Notes: a model not told the origin generated them from the sequence alone. Counted from the first letter of the stretch, positions 47,392-56,269 are shown. The stretch: DNA of 64,000 nt from Elusimicrobiota bacterium (GCA_016218575.1 JACRDN010000019.1:62001-126000), one strand, 5' to 3'. Program-made: numbers and translations.

Positions 47392-47405
47392 GACTCTCGC
47401 CTGGC

Positions 47406-47434
47406 AGTATAGCCCTGGAAGGTGGATTCGTCAA
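47406..47434 (-). promoter_or_regulatory. promoter of the small gene at 47203
   Basis: On the minus strand TTGACG (47434-47429), 17 bases, TATACT (47411-47406). Confidence 0.65.
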
Positions 47435-47473
47435 CACTTTTTTTGCTAGTGTCGAAGCTTCAAGGGGACTGAT

Positions 47474-48616
47474 ATGAAAATTTTTCTTCTCTTGCTCGCC
47501 GCCGCCGTCCCGACCCATGCCTCCAGGGTGATCATTGGTTTTCATGGGGGGGGCTCCGCCCTCCAGGCCCAGGCCCTGCAGTCGCTCGGCGTCCAGGAGG
47601 TGGAGCGCATCGAGGAGCTGGACGCGGCCTTGGCCGAGATCCCGGATGGCGAGGTAAGCGTTGAGGCCATCCAGGAGCGGGCCCTCGCCCAGCCTGCGGT
47701 GGCCTGGGTGGAGGAGGACTCCTACATCCATTGGCTGAGTCAGGCTGATTCGGCCGTGGTCCCGGCCGCGCCTGCGGCAAAGAGAAGCGAAGCCTCCGGT
47801 CCAGAGATAGACTGGGGAGTGCAGAAGATCAATGCTCCCGCGGCCTGGGCCAAGAACCAGGGAGAGGGAGTGCGGGTGGCCGTGCTCGACACGGGCATCA
47901 ATTTCGCGCACCCCGACTTGGCGGAGGCGGTCGCCGGAGGCTACAACGCCTTCGACGCCGAGGCGACTTTCCGGGATGACAACGGGCACGGCAGCCATGT
48001 CGCCGGCATCATCGCGGCCCGCTACAACGGCTTCGGCGTGGTCGGCGTCGCCCCCAAGGCCCGCCTGTACGCGGTCAAGGTCCTCGATGAGAAGGGCGGC
48101 GCTGGTTTTTTCTCTTTGGCCAAGGGCTTGGTTTGGTGCGCCAGGAACGGCATGCAGGTGGCCAACTTGAGCCTTTCCTCCCCGGCTTTTTCCCTCATCA
48201 TCAAGGCCGCGACCGCCTACGCCTCCGCCAGGGGTGTTGTCATCGTCGCGGCCGCGGGCAACAACAAGGGAGGTGCTGTGGAATATCCCGCGGCTCACGG
48301 CGAGGCGATCGCCGTCGCCGCCATGCGGTCGGACGGAAAGATCGCCGACTTCTCGGCCCGCGGGCCTAAGATCGAGTTCGCCGCCCCCGGCGTGGACATC
48401 CGATCCACCTTCCTCAAGCAGGAGTACCAGTGGCTTTCGGGGACCTCGATGGCGGCCCCCCACGTGGCGGGCCTGGCGGCGCTTGCCGTGGCCCAAGGGG
48501 CACGCGATCCTGGGCAGGTGCGGGAGATGCTCTTGCGCGCTTCGTCTGCCTTGGACAAGGACAACCCCGCCGAGCAGAACTACAGGCTCGTGGACGCCGC
48601 GAAAATCGTCCAGTGA
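47474..48616 (+). CDS. secreted subtilisin-like serine protease (S8)
   Basis: 380 residues with signal peptide (MKIFLLLLAAAVPTHA), an I9-like propeptide (residues ~18-85) and the S8 domain. The triad is D139 (AVLDTGI), H172 (NGHGSHVAG) and S325 (SGTSMAAPHVAG). The oxyanion Asn lies in AAAGNN. An AAGGGG-like ribosome-binding site is present. A second subtilase of the same plan follows, so this is a tandem duplication of exported proteases. Confidence 0.94.
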   Translation: MKIFLLLLAAAVPTHASRVIIGFHGGGSALQAQALQSLGVQEVERIEELDAALAEIPDGEVSVEAIQERALAQPAVAWVEEDSYIHWLSQADSAVVPAAPAAKRSEASGPEIDWGVQKINAPAAWAKNQGEGVRVAVLDTGINFAHPDLAEAVAGGYNAFDAEATFRDDNGHGSHVAGIIAARYNGFGVVGVAPKARLYAVKVLDEKGGAGFFSLAKGLVWCARNGMQVANLSLSSPAFSLIIKAATAYASARGVVIVAAAGNNKGGAVEYPAAHGEAIAVAAMRSDGKIADFSARGPKIEFAAPGVDIRSTFLKQEYQWLSGTSMAAPHVAGLAALAVAQGARDPGQVREMLLRASSALDKDNPAEQNYRLVDAAKIVQ

Positions 48617-48737
48617 CGCTGGAGCCCTTATAGGACTTTAGACCTATTCATAAATAGGCCTTTAGGCCCATGTGCGGGATTTGCCATTCCTTTACCATGA
48701 ACGGCGTGAGGTAGGCCGCACATATTAAGGAGGGTTT

Positions 48738-50042
48738 ATGAAAGGTCCGATCGCTTCGCTCCTGGCCATGCTGGCCCTGGCCTGCCTTCCGGCCGAGGCC
48801 CTCGCCAAGAGAGTCATCATTACCTTCGAGCCGCGCGCGTCCCCGGAAGCGCGCCAGAAAATCCTGGCGCAAATCGGAGCCCGGCCCCTGGGCACCATCC
48901 AAAGCAACGGCCACAGCGCCGAGGAGTTCTTAGCCGTGGTGGCCGAGGCCGGCGAGCCGGCCTCGGCAGAGGGAGGCCTTTTCGGCCGCTTCCAGGCGGC
49001 TTCCCTCGGCGCTGACTCTCACGCAGAGCCGCCGGTTCCGCCCGGAATCCACATCGAGGAGGACTATAACGTCCGCTGGATAGAGGCCTTGCCGGCTTTC
49101 CAGCCGCCCTCCCTCTCCCCCGGAGGCCTCGGCAGATTCCGCTCCACCGCGGCTTCGTTCAGGGCCGCGGCGGAGCGCGGGGAAATCACCTGGAACATGC
49201 GCGCGATCAGGGCTCCCGGCGCCTGGGACTACACCGAGGGCGAAAAAGTGGACGTGGCCGTGATCGATACGGGCGTGGATTATTCCCATAAGGATCTGGA
49301 GGGCGCCGTGGACGGAGGTTACAATGCCATCACGGATTCTGAGTCGCCGGAGAGCTACATGGACGACAACGGCCACGGTACCCACGTGGCGGGCATCATA
49401 GGCGCAAGGCGCAACGGCTGGGGAGTCGTCGGAGTGGCTCCCAAAGCCCGCCTTTACGCGGTCAAGGTCCTGAGCAAGGACGGCAGCGGGAACTTGAGCG
49501 ACGTGATCAAGGGTCTGATTTGGTCCGCCAATAACGGCATTCAAGTCGTGAATATGAGCCTGGGATCGCCCACCGAGAGCCTGGCCCTGCAAAAAGCCGT
49601 GGCTTACGCCAAAGGCCGAGGCGTGGTGATCGTGGCCGCGGCGGGCAATTCCGGAAGGACGGGAGGGGCCGTCAGCTATCCCGCGGCTTATCCGGAGACG
49701 ATCGCGGTCGCGGCCAGCAATTCGGAGGGCGCTTTGGCCGACTTTTCCAGCCGCGGCGAGAACACTAAGGTCATAGCCCCGGGAGAGGACGTGGTCTCTA
49801 CCCGCCTGGGAGGGGATTTCGTCCTGCTTTCCGGGACCTCCATGGCGGCGCCCCACGTGACCGGGATAGCGGCCCTTCTGGTTGCTCAGGGCTACCGCGG
49901 CCTCACCGGCCCCGATGGGGTGCTGGCCCAGTTCCTCAAGGCCGCGAAGAAGGAGGCGGCCAAGAAGATCTGCTGGAGCAAGGATGTTTGCGCGGCTCTC
50001 GTCGACGCCAAGGACCTGGTTTCCGAGCGCGCCGCGCATTAA
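48738..50042 (+). CDS. secreted subtilisin-like serine protease (S8), tandem copy
   Basis: 434 residues: signal peptide (LLAMLALACLPAEALA), a longer propeptide to about residue 150, then the S8 core with VAVIDTGVDYSHKDL, DNGHGTHVAGIIG and LSGTSMAAPHVTG. It shares the blocks VVGVAPKARLYAVKVL and GVVIVAAAGN with its neighbour. GGAGGG eight bases upstream fixes the start. The 121-base gap before it holds only a small CCTATT/AATAGG hairpin (near 48645). Confidence 0.94.
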   Translation: MKGPIASLLAMLALACLPAEALAKRVIITFEPRASPEARQKILAQIGARPLGTIQSNGHSAEEFLAVVAEAGEPASAEGGLFGRFQAASLGADSHAEPPVPPGIHIEEDYNVRWIEALPAFQPPSLSPGGLGRFRSTAASFRAAAERGEITWNMRAIRAPGAWDYTEGEKVDVAVIDTGVDYSHKDLEGAVDGGYNAITDSESPESYMDDNGHGTHVAGIIGARRNGWGVVGVAPKARLYAVKVLSKDGSGNLSDVIKGLIWSANNGIQVVNMSLGSPTESLALQKAVAYAKGRGVVIVAAAGNSGRTGGAVSYPAAYPETIAVAASNSEGALADFSSRGENTKVIAPGEDVVSTRLGGDFVLLSGTSMAAPHVTGIAALLVAQGYRGLTGPDGVLAQFLKAAKKEAAKKICWSKDVCAALVDAKDLVSERAAH

Positions 50043-50057
50043 CCCCGCCGCATTTAG

Positions 50058-50063
50058 TACACT
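50058..50063 (+). promoter_or_regulatory. -10 box of the PAS-kinase gene, probably leaderless
   Basis: TACACT ends six bases before ATG 50070. The -35 region has no good match. Confidence 0.4.
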
Positions 50064-50069
50064 GCGTAC

Positions 50070-51230
50070 ATGGCCCCGGCGGCTTCTTTGGGTATTTTGG
50101 CTGGAGCGGCGGTTGTTTTAGGAGCGTGCGGGTACCTGCGGTTCAAGGGCATCCTCAAGCGCACGCAGGCGGAGCTCCTTCAGGAGCGCACCAAGCTCGA
50201 AACCCTCATCAGGAACATTCCAGAGGCCCTGGTCCTGTCGAATTTGCGGGGAGACATCCTGTACATGAATCCCGCGGCCCAGGAGGTCCTCGGCGTCAGG
50301 CCCGAGATCGGCCAAGGCAAGCTTTCGGGGGAGTGGGCGAGAACGGTCGAAATCCGCCAGCAGATCCAGAGGATATTGGAGAACCACACCCGCGTCGAGG
50401 TGGTGGAGCTTCAGGTCCCAAGGGCGGGGGGAAACGTCTTGCGCCATTACAGAACCTTGGTGACCTTGTTCTCCGTCCCCGACATGTTGGAGATGAGCGT
50501 CATGCTCCTCCTGCGCGACATCACCGATGAGCGCCAACTCGACTCCCTCAAGACCGAGTTTTTCCAGGCCGTGGCCCATGACTTGAGGGCCCCGCTTTTC
50601 GCCATGCAGGGCTATCTGCGCCTGCTGGAGAAGTCGGTGGGCCCCGACAAGCACCAGCAGGGCTACTTCGATGCCATCAACCAATCCTGCGAGAAACTGA
50701 CTCTCTTCATCCAAGATACCTTGGATTCGGCGCGCATCGAGTCCGGTCAGCTAAAGCTCGCGGTTTCCCCAATGAACCCGCAGTTGATGGTCTCTCGCGC
50801 CATGAACTTATTCCGTCCCTTGGCACATGAAAAGGGAATCCGCCTCGAAACGCAGGCCGGCATGGACGCTCCCGACTCCGTGGACGTGGACGAGCGCCTC
50901 ATGGAGCGGGTCTTCTACAATTTGCTCTCCAACGCCCTCAAGTTCACCCCGCGCGGGGGAGCCATCACGGTTCACACGCGGCGTGTGGGCCCGGGTACGG
51001 CGGAGTTCTGCGTGGCCGACACCGGCCTTGGCCTTCCTCCCGAGGTCAAGAGCCGCATCTTCGAGAAATTCTGCCCCAGGCCCCAGGGCCAGACGGTTTC
51101 CGGCTTCGGCTTGGGCCTCCACATCTGCCATAAAATCGTGCAGGTGCATAAAGGGCGCATTTGGGCGGACTCAGAGCCCGGGCGGGGAAGCCAGTTCATC
51201 ATCCAGATTCCCGTCAAACACTTGGCTTAA
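50070..51230 (+). CDS. PAS-domain sensor histidine kinase
   Basis: 386 residues. One N-terminal membrane helix (LGILAGAAVVLGACGYL), a coiled linker, a PAS domain (TLIRNIPEALVLSNLRGDILYMNPAAQEVLG), then HisKA with the phosphoacceptor His in AVAHDLRAPLFAM and HATPase_c (NLLSNALKFTP, DTGLGLPP, GFGLGLHICHKI). It resembles PhoR/ResE-like kinases. No regulator gene is adjacent. Converges with the AT-rich gene downstream. Confidence 0.93.
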   Translation: MAPAASLGILAGAAVVLGACGYLRFKGILKRTQAELLQERTKLETLIRNIPEALVLSNLRGDILYMNPAAQEVLGVRPEIGQGKLSGEWARTVEIRQQIQRILENHTRVEVVELQVPRAGGNVLRHYRTLVTLFSVPDMLEMSVMLLLRDITDERQLDSLKTEFFQAVAHDLRAPLFAMQGYLRLLEKSVGPDKHQQGYFDAINQSCEKLTLFIQDTLDSARIESGQLKLAVSPMNPQLMVSRAMNLFRPLAHEKGIRLETQAGMDAPDSVDVDERLMERVFYNLLSNALKFTPRGGAITVHTRRVGPGTAEFCVADTGLGLPPEVKSRIFEKFCPRPQGQTVSGFGLGLHICHKIVQVHKGRIWADSEPGRGSQFIIQIPVKHLA

Positions 51231-51251
51231 ACAAAGACCGCGGGTTGCGGC

Positions 51252-52013
51252 TTATTTCCAGCACGGCTTAACTGGAAAAAATGGGGAACGCTCGACAAAG
51301 CTGGAATAAGAGGAAGATGCAAAATTTCCCGCGGCACTTTCAACGGAGCGTAATCTTTTATTAATGTCATCAAGAGAGGAACGAATTGTTCCCGACTCTT
51401 CCTTCGTGCTGCATAAGGGTATATTTGAAGGGACCTTGGCATTTCCCAGGGTTCCGTAAAATTTAGACCAATTCCCCCAAATTCCATCATGAGTAAACGG
51501 CAGCGGCCTTCGCTTGCCCAAATTCCCCATGTTTGTATCGGGATCTTGCGGTTCATAAGTTATAGTCTGAATTGAAGTCTCCGAAGGCGTATACCAGCAC
51601 AACAGGTTGAGGTCTTTCGCCAAAAGCGCCAAAGATAAGGCCTGTTTCTCAAGGCTAACTATCGCCGGTTTAATTTTTTGTATCGTGGCGAGCCAGACAT
51701 GACATCTCTCTCCCTCTACATATACTCCGGGATCGTGGTCCATTTTATACAGCATTTTGCCGATATCGAATGCCGCTGAATTGAGGAGTTCCAGCCTCTT
51801 ATTTATTCTGGGAATTGCATCCTCCTGATGTTTTCTATACTGCGGCACGGCAGCTTGCTGTTTTTTAGTCTTTATTTTTTTCCCCGTTTCAGTAATTGCG
51901 TTTTCTATGTCCTTGATAGTTTGCTCATAGGGTTTATCCGCCATGGTCATCGCTGGCAACAAAACAGTTCCGGAAACTAACGCTGCAATGGCATAAAGAC
52001 TAGGCATTTTCAT
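51252..52013 (-). CDS. exported protein of unknown function, AT-rich gene
   Basis: 253 residues from ATG 52013, giving a signal peptide (LYAIAALVSGTVLLPAMTMA). The mature part is helical with a Lys-rich start and several cysteines (RCHVWLA, LLCWYTP, PLCSTKE, KPCWK). No family recognised. The gene and its flanks are visibly richer in A and T than all neighbours and use codons such as AAA, ATT and TTA freely, suggesting recent acquisition. An upstream GGAGG is 11 bases from the start. Confidence 0.65.
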   Translation of the reverse strand: MKMPSLYAIAALVSGTVLLPAMTMADKPYEQTIKDIENAITETGKKIKTKKQQAAVPQYRKHQEDAIPRINKRLELLNSAAFDIGKMLYKMDHDPGVYVEGERCHVWLATIQKIKPAIVSLEKQALSLALLAKDLNLLCWYTPSETSIQTITYEPQDPDTNMGNLGKRRPLPFTHDGIWGNWSKFYGTLGNAKVPSNIPLCSTKEESGTIRSSLDDINKRLRSVESAAGNFASSSYSSFVERSPFFPVKPCWK

Positions 52014-52044
52014 AAGTGGATGAACCTCCGTGACCGTAGTTGAT

Positions 52045-52073
52045 TGTATAACAGAGTTTGCCATTTTACGCAA
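52045..52073 (-). promoter_or_regulatory. promoter of the AT-rich gene
   Basis: On the minus strand TTGCGT (52073-52068), 17 bases, TATACA (52050-52045), about 31 bases before ATG 52013. Confidence 0.45.
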
Positions 52074-52095
52074 TAGATTTTGTACCATAACGCAA

Positions 52096-52683
52096 ATGCG
52101 GACCTTGAAAACCACCACCTTGGCCTGGGCTTTTTGGCCCAGGGCCGGGCGCGCCGAGTCCTGGGCCTTGTCCGGGCTCATGAGCTTGGTTATCGCCCTT
52201 TGCGCGCAATTTGAGGTGCGGTTGCCATGGACCCCCGTCCCCATCACGGGCGGGACCTTGGGCGTGCTCTACGCGGGGGCCCTGCTGGGGCCGCGGGCCG
52301 GGGTTCGGGCGGTCGCTCTCTACCTTCTCGCAGGCTCTTTGGGCCTTCCGGTGTTCGCTGGAGGGGCCGCGGGAGTCCACCATTTCCTGGGCCCGACCGG
52401 GGGCTACTTGATCGGCTTTTTGCCCGGGGCCTGGCTTGCGGGCGTTTTGGCCGAGCGCGGCTGGGACCGCGATCCCTTCCGGGCCTTGGCTTTAATGCTT
52501 GCGAGCAGCTCGGTGATATTTCTGTTTGGGCTGCTCGGCCTTTCGCGCTTCGTCCCGTTCTCCCGGCTTCTCTCCGCGGGCCTGCTTCCCTTCATCCCCG
52601 GGGACCTCGCCAAGTCCTGCCTTTCCGCAGCGCTCCTGCCCCTGGGCTGGAAGCTTGTCGGTAGAAGTCAAAACCTCCGTTAA
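52096..52683 (+). CDS. bioY: biotin transporter S component
   Basis: 195 residues from ATG 52096. Six membrane helices and the BioY landmarks PWTPVPITGGTLGVLYAGALLGPRAG split around residues 45-70, YLLAGSLGLPVFAGG and GPTGGYLIGFLPGAWLAG. It captures biotin; energising partners of the ECF type are not nearby and it may work alone or with shared modules. A TACCAT hexamer lies seven bases before the ATG. Confidence 0.93.
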   Translation: MRTLKTTTLAWAFWPRAGRAESWALSGLMSLVIALCAQFEVRLPWTPVPITGGTLGVLYAGALLGPRAGVRAVALYLLAGSLGLPVFAGGAAGVHHFLGPTGGYLIGFLPGAWLAGVLAERGWDRDPFRALALMLASSSVIFLFGLLGLSRFVPFSRLLSAGLLPFIPGDLAKSCLSAALLPLGWKLVGRSQNLR

Positions 52684-52726
52684 ATCCCAAGCGGCTGCGG
52701 GCGCCCGCGGTTATTTTCCCTACGTC

Positions 52727-52755
52727 TTGACAAAATGTAAAACTTCCTTTACTAT
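52727..52755 (+). promoter_or_regulatory. promoter of the HTH/membrane-protein pair
   Basis: TTGACA (52727-52732), 17 bases, TACTAT (52750-52755), 17 bases before ATG 52773. Confidence 0.6.
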
Positions 52756-52772
52756 AGTGGCGAAATACCGGC

Positions 52773-53015
52773 ATGGGAAAGAACCCGACCAGCAGAATTT
52801 CCAATGACCTCAGGGATCTGCGAGCCAAAAGGAATATGACCCAAGAGGAGCTCGCCAACGCCGTGGGCGTGACCCGCGTGACCATCAATTACATAGAAAA
52901 CGGGGAATACCGGCCCTCGCTCGAGCTCGCTTTCCTGTTGGCTCGATTTTTCGGCAAGCCTATCGAGGAAGTCTTTCATTTCAGGGCCCATGGAGGTCAC
53001 CATGCTATTCGTTAG
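52773..53015 (+). CDS. XRE-family helix-turn-helix regulator
   Basis: An 80-residue DNA-binding protein. The Cro/CI-type helix-turn-helix is RNMTQEELANAVGVTRVTINYIENG, split over residues 20-44. It ends shortly after, so it has no effector domain. It overlaps the membrane protein gene downstream by 14 bases. Such small XRE regulators with a co-translated membrane protein are often autoregulated, but this sequence shows no clear operator. Confidence 0.9.
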   Translation: MGKNPTSRISNDLRDLRAKRNMTQEELANAVGVTRVTINYIENGEYRPSLELAFLLARFFGKPIEEVFHFRAHGGHHAIR

Positions 53016-53421
53016 CGAACGAGACGAGCGGGAAAAAATCGTGGCGTTAAAGGCGGCGAGGATTGTTTTTCTGATCGTTTTCTGCGGCTTCTTGGGAGCG
53101 GGGCTCGCCGGAATGATTCGGATCAATCTCTTCAGCTACACCCGCTGGCAGGGAGACCGCGTCCCGCCCCTGGTGAAGGTGGGGCCTTACGAACTGCGGA
53201 AGGGGAAAGTCGAAAAGGAATTTTTCTTGATGTGGCCAAGCTTGGGTTTCCCGAGCGCTAACGCGCCTTACCCGGAAATCGTCGAGAGAGAGCATAAGGC
53301 GACTCAATATTTTTATGAAAGCGGTTCGATATTCAAGCCGGGGGTGGCGCGGACATTCTTCACCTTGGCCGCCGTGCAAGTCCTTCTCCTGCATCTGTTT
53401 TCACGCAGGATCCGCTCCTGA
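53002..53421 (+). CDS. membrane protein partner of the XRE regulator
   Basis: 139 residues from ATG 53002, set by GGAGG five bases upstream; ATG 52990 is an alternative. Two membrane helices (ARIVFLIVFCGFLGAGLAGMI and the C-terminal FTLAAVQVLLLHLF) flank a ~75-residue extracytoplasmic domain. No family recognised. Overlap with the HTH gene suggests that the pair works together, for example the membrane protein controlling the regulator. Confidence 0.68.
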   Translation: MLFVSERDEREKIVALKAARIVFLIVFCGFLGAGLAGMIRINLFSYTRWQGDRVPPLVKVGPYELRKGKVEKEFFLMWPSLGFPSANAPYPEIVEREHKATQYFYESGSIFKPGVARTFFTLAAVQVLLLHLFSRRIRS

Positions 53422-53439
53422 GCCCGCGCGGCCGCAGGC

Positions 53440-53468
53440 TTGACATAAATTATCCGCAGGGTTACACT
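53440..53468 (+). promoter_or_regulatory. promoter of the CHASE2-PP2C operon
   Basis: TTGACA (53440-53445), 17 bases, TACACT (53463-53468), 19 bases before ATG 53488. Identical boxes to the promoter at 25461. Confidence 0.7.
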
Positions 53469-53487
53469 CGGCTTTGGTTGGATTCTC

Positions 53488-54903
53488 ATGAGGAAAAGCT
53501 GGATTTCGGACGCTTTCATCGCTTTGGCGACAAGCCTTTTTGTCGGGGCGGCCTATTATTTCCCGGGGCTTTTCCCGATTTTCGACGGCCTGGAGCTTAA
53601 GTTCTACGATTACCGGGCCCAACTGCGGCAGAATCTCGACCCGGCCCCCGAGATCGCCCTCATTGCGGTGGATGACGCATCCTTGGCCGAGCTGGGGCGC
53701 TGGCCTTGGCCCCGCTCCCGGATCGCGGCTCTGGTGGAGAAGCTCGCCCAAGCCCAGCCCAAGGTGATCGGCCTCGGCTTCGATTATTCCGAGCCGGAGC
53801 AGAGCCAGGGCTTGGCGGAGATCGCCAAGCTCGAGTCCGAGTACCATGATATGCTGAAGTCCCGAGCCGTGGTGGACAAGGGGGGGAAATTCTCCATCCT
53901 GTTCTCCTCGGCCGCGAGAGCCTTGGACTCAGACGCCAAGCTCGCGGCGGCTCTGAAGCTGTCCGGAAACGTGGTACTTCCCGTGGTTATGGCTCCGGGG
54001 CAGGGCGCGACCCTGAAGGCATTCCCCCCGATTCCGCCTCTAGCGGAGGCGGCCCTCGGGGTCGGGCATGTCATGGTGGATGTCGAGGAGGATGGCGTGG
54101 TCCGTAGGGAACCTCTGATCGCCGCCTATGGCGGCTCATACCTGCCCTCCTACGCCTTGCGCCTGGCCTGGTCCTTCTTGGGAATAAAGCCCGAGCAGGC
54201 CCGCTTGGTCCGCGGCCATGAGCTGCGCTTCGGGCGCCGGACCATTGCCATGGACGAGGAGCAGAGGATGCTCATCACCTTCAGCGGCCCGGCGCAGACC
54301 TTTCGTTATTATTCCTTCCAGGACGTGATGGCGGACCGGGTCCCCATGGACATTTTCAAGGAGAAGATAGTCCTGGTGGGCTTGACCGCGGCGGGGTCCG
54401 GGGAGTTCGCGGCCTCTCCTTTGTCCCGTCGCTTGCCTCGCCTCGAGCTTTGCGCGAGCGCGGTCGAGAACATCATCCATGCGCGATTTTTGACCGAGCC
54501 TCCCTGGGCGCCGCTAGCGGAGTTGGGGCTTTTGGCGGCGGCCGCATTATTCGCGGCGCTTGCCTTGCCGCGGGTCGGGGCGGTGTGGGGAACCGTCCTT
54601 TGCGGCTCGTCATCGGCGCTGATCCTCGGCCTCGGCACTTATTTCTTCATGAAGGGGGATTGGGTCAAGGTCACCTACCCCTGCAGTCTCATGACCCTGG
54701 GCTATCTTGTTCTCCTTTTCAAAAGGTCTCTGACCTGCGAGTCCGCGGCGGAGTCTCCAAGAAAAAGACGGGCCGTTGAAGCGCCCGCGCCGGAGCGTCC
54801 AGAGCCCACGGCGCAGGCCACTCCGGTCGTGGAAGGGGAGGCGGCGGTCGTGGAAAGCATCCCCTCGCTGGAGCCGGGAGGCCCCGCCAAGGAACCCCAA
54901 TGA
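53488..54903 (+). CDS. CHASE2-domain sensor protein
   Basis: 471 residues. An N-terminal helix leads into a periplasmic CHASE2 domain (DGLELKFYDYRAQLR, IALIAVDDASLAELGRWPWPRS, FKEKIVLVGLTAAGS). Three membrane helices follow (about 345-420), then a short Pro/Glu-rich cytosolic tail instead of a cyclase or kinase domain. The output may be the PP2C phosphatase encoded next, whose ATG overlaps its stop (ATGA). Confidence 0.88.
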   Translation: MRKSWISDAFIALATSLFVGAAYYFPGLFPIFDGLELKFYDYRAQLRQNLDPAPEIALIAVDDASLAELGRWPWPRSRIAALVEKLAQAQPKVIGLGFDYSEPEQSQGLAEIAKLESEYHDMLKSRAVVDKGGKFSILFSSAARALDSDAKLAAALKLSGNVVLPVVMAPGQGATLKAFPPIPPLAEAALGVGHVMVDVEEDGVVRREPLIAAYGGSYLPSYALRLAWSFLGIKPEQARLVRGHELRFGRRTIAMDEEQRMLITFSGPAQTFRYYSFQDVMADRVPMDIFKEKIVLVGLTAAGSGEFAASPLSRRLPRLELCASAVENIIHARFLTEPPWAPLAELGLLAAAALFAALALPRVGAVWGTVLCGSSSALILGLGTYFFMKGDWVKVTYPCSLMTLGYLVLLFKRSLTCESAAESPRKRRAVEAPAPERPEPTAQATPVVEGEAAVVESIPSLEPGGPAKEPQ

Positions 54904-55727
54904 GCGCGATTCTCGAGATGAGCGGAGCCACGGACCCGGGCTGTGTCAGGCCCAACAACGAAGACAGCTTCACCGTCAAGCAGGAGCTGGGCCTGATGAT
55001 CGTGGCCGACGGCATGGGCGGCCATAGCGCGGGAGAGGTGGCCAGCGCCATGGCGGTATCCTCTATCGAGGAATCTGTCCGGCGGCAGGCCGCGCTCGCC
55101 GCCGCCAAGGATCTGGCCGTGGCCGCCGAGGGACAGGCCGCCGGCGCCTCGGAGCTCCCCAGGATGCTCGAGTCCTTCGTGGCCCGGGCTAACAGAGAGA
55201 TTTACGATAAGGGCCGGGCCATGGCCGCGGAAGGCGGCATGGGCACCACGGTGGTGGCCGTGCTGGCCGACCCGAGCTCGCTTTGCGTGGCGCACGTGGG
55301 CGACAGCAGGCTCTACCTCTACCGCGAAGGCAAGCTCCTTCTCCTCACGGGGGACCACAGCCTCGTCGCCGAGCATGTGAGGTCCGGCCTTCTGACTCCG
55401 GAGGAGGCCTCCCGCTCGAGCCTTCAAAACATCCTGACCAGGGCCCTGGGAGCCGAGCCCCATGTGCAGGTGGACGTGGCCGAGCATGCCCTGTATCCCG
55501 GGGATCTCCTGCTTCTGGCGACCGACGGCTTGACCAAGATGGTCTGCGATGATGAAATCCGCGGGACTCTGTCGGAATCGGCTTCTCCCCGGAAAATCGC
55601 CGCCCGGCTCATAGAGAAGGCCCGCCTGGCCGGCGGAGACGACAATATCACGGTGGTGGCGGCGCGAGTCGTCTTCCAGAGGCGGAGCGGGCTCAAGAAT
55701 TTCGTGGCTTCCTTGTGGGAGCACTAG
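54900..55727 (+). CDS. PP2C-family protein serine/threonine phosphatase
   Basis: A 275-residue soluble metal-dependent phosphatase. All metal-binding motifs are present: PNNEDSF near 19, VADGMGGHSAGEVAS near 35, VGDSRLYLYR near 140, LLLATDGLTKM and GGDDNITVV. It resembles Stp/PrpC, which reverse Hanks-type kinase signalling; no such kinase lies in the window. Co-transcribed with the CHASE2 sensor. Confidence 0.94.
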   Translation: MSAILEMSGATDPGCVRPNNEDSFTVKQELGLMIVADGMGGHSAGEVASAMAVSSIEESVRRQAALAAAKDLAVAAEGQAAGASELPRMLESFVARANREIYDKGRAMAAEGGMGTTVVAVLADPSSLCVAHVGDSRLYLYREGKLLLLTGDHSLVAEHVRSGLLTPEEASRSSLQNILTRALGAEPHVQVDVAEHALYPGDLLLLATDGLTKMVCDDEIRGTLSESASPRKIAARLIEKARLAGGDDNITVVAARVVFQRRSGLKNFVASLWEH

Positions 55728-55749
55728 TGTAGTCTGGCCGGTCTCTTGT

Positions 55750-55778
55750 TTGATTTCGACCTCTGGAAGGGGTATACT
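55750..55778 (+). promoter_or_regulatory. promoter of the CBS-korAB-TCA run
   Basis: TTGATT (55750-55755), 17 bases, TATACT (55773-55778), then CGGAGG at 55785-55790 before ATG 55805. It probably serves the whole 55805-63019 block. Confidence 0.6.
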
Positions 55779-55804
55779 TTTCATCGGAGGCTTTTCTCCA
55801 ACTC

Positions 55805-56269
55805 ATGTCCGTAAAGACCAAGGCCCTGAGCGAAAAACTGGCTCGCCTGGCGCATTCCGAGCCGGTTTGCGTCCAAGAAAATGCGTTCATGCAGGATGCA
55901 TTGGCCTTGATGCGGGAAAAGCAGACGCCCTGCCTCATGGTTTGCCGAGGCCAGAAGCTGGTGGGCATTTTCACCGAGAGAGATTACCTGCTCAGGGCCG
56001 TGGGCCGGCTCCGGAAAGGCGAAACCGTCGCCGCGTACATGACTCCAGATCCCCTGAAGGCCCGCCTGGACCAGACGGTCGGCGAGGCCGTCGAGGCCAT
56101 GAACTCGAAGGGCTTGCGCAATCTGCCGATCGTGGACGATAAGGGGGCTCCGGCCTCTTTGGTCACGGTCAATACCTTAATCGAATATCTTGCGGACCAT
56201 TTCCCGGCGGCGGTGGTTAACCGTCCTCCCCAGCCCCACGTGGTCAGCGAGGACGCGGACGGAGCCTGA
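55805..56269 (+). CDS. CBS-domain protein
   Basis: 154 residues made of a tandem CBS pair (Bateman module): first CBS near 20-75 (ALALMREKQTPCLMVCRGQKLVGIFTERDYL split), second near 80-135 (AVEAMNSKGLRNLPIVDDKG). Such modules bind adenine nucleotides or SAM and gate a partner. It lies seven bases before korA, and a second CBS protein follows korB, pointing to energy-status control of KorAB. Confidence 0.9.
   Translation: MSVKTKALSEKLARLAHSEPVCVQENAFMQDALALMREKQTPCLMVCRGQKLVGIFTERDYLLRAVGRLRKGETVAAYMTPDPLKARLDQTVGEAVEAMNSKGLRNLPIVDDKGAPASLVTVNTLIEYLADHFPAAVVNRPPQPHVVSEDADGA

Noticed and set aside
48640-48665. Terminator at the CCTATT/AATAGG hairpin between the two subtilase genes
   Set aside because: Six-bp AT-rich stem without a following T-run; too weak to call.
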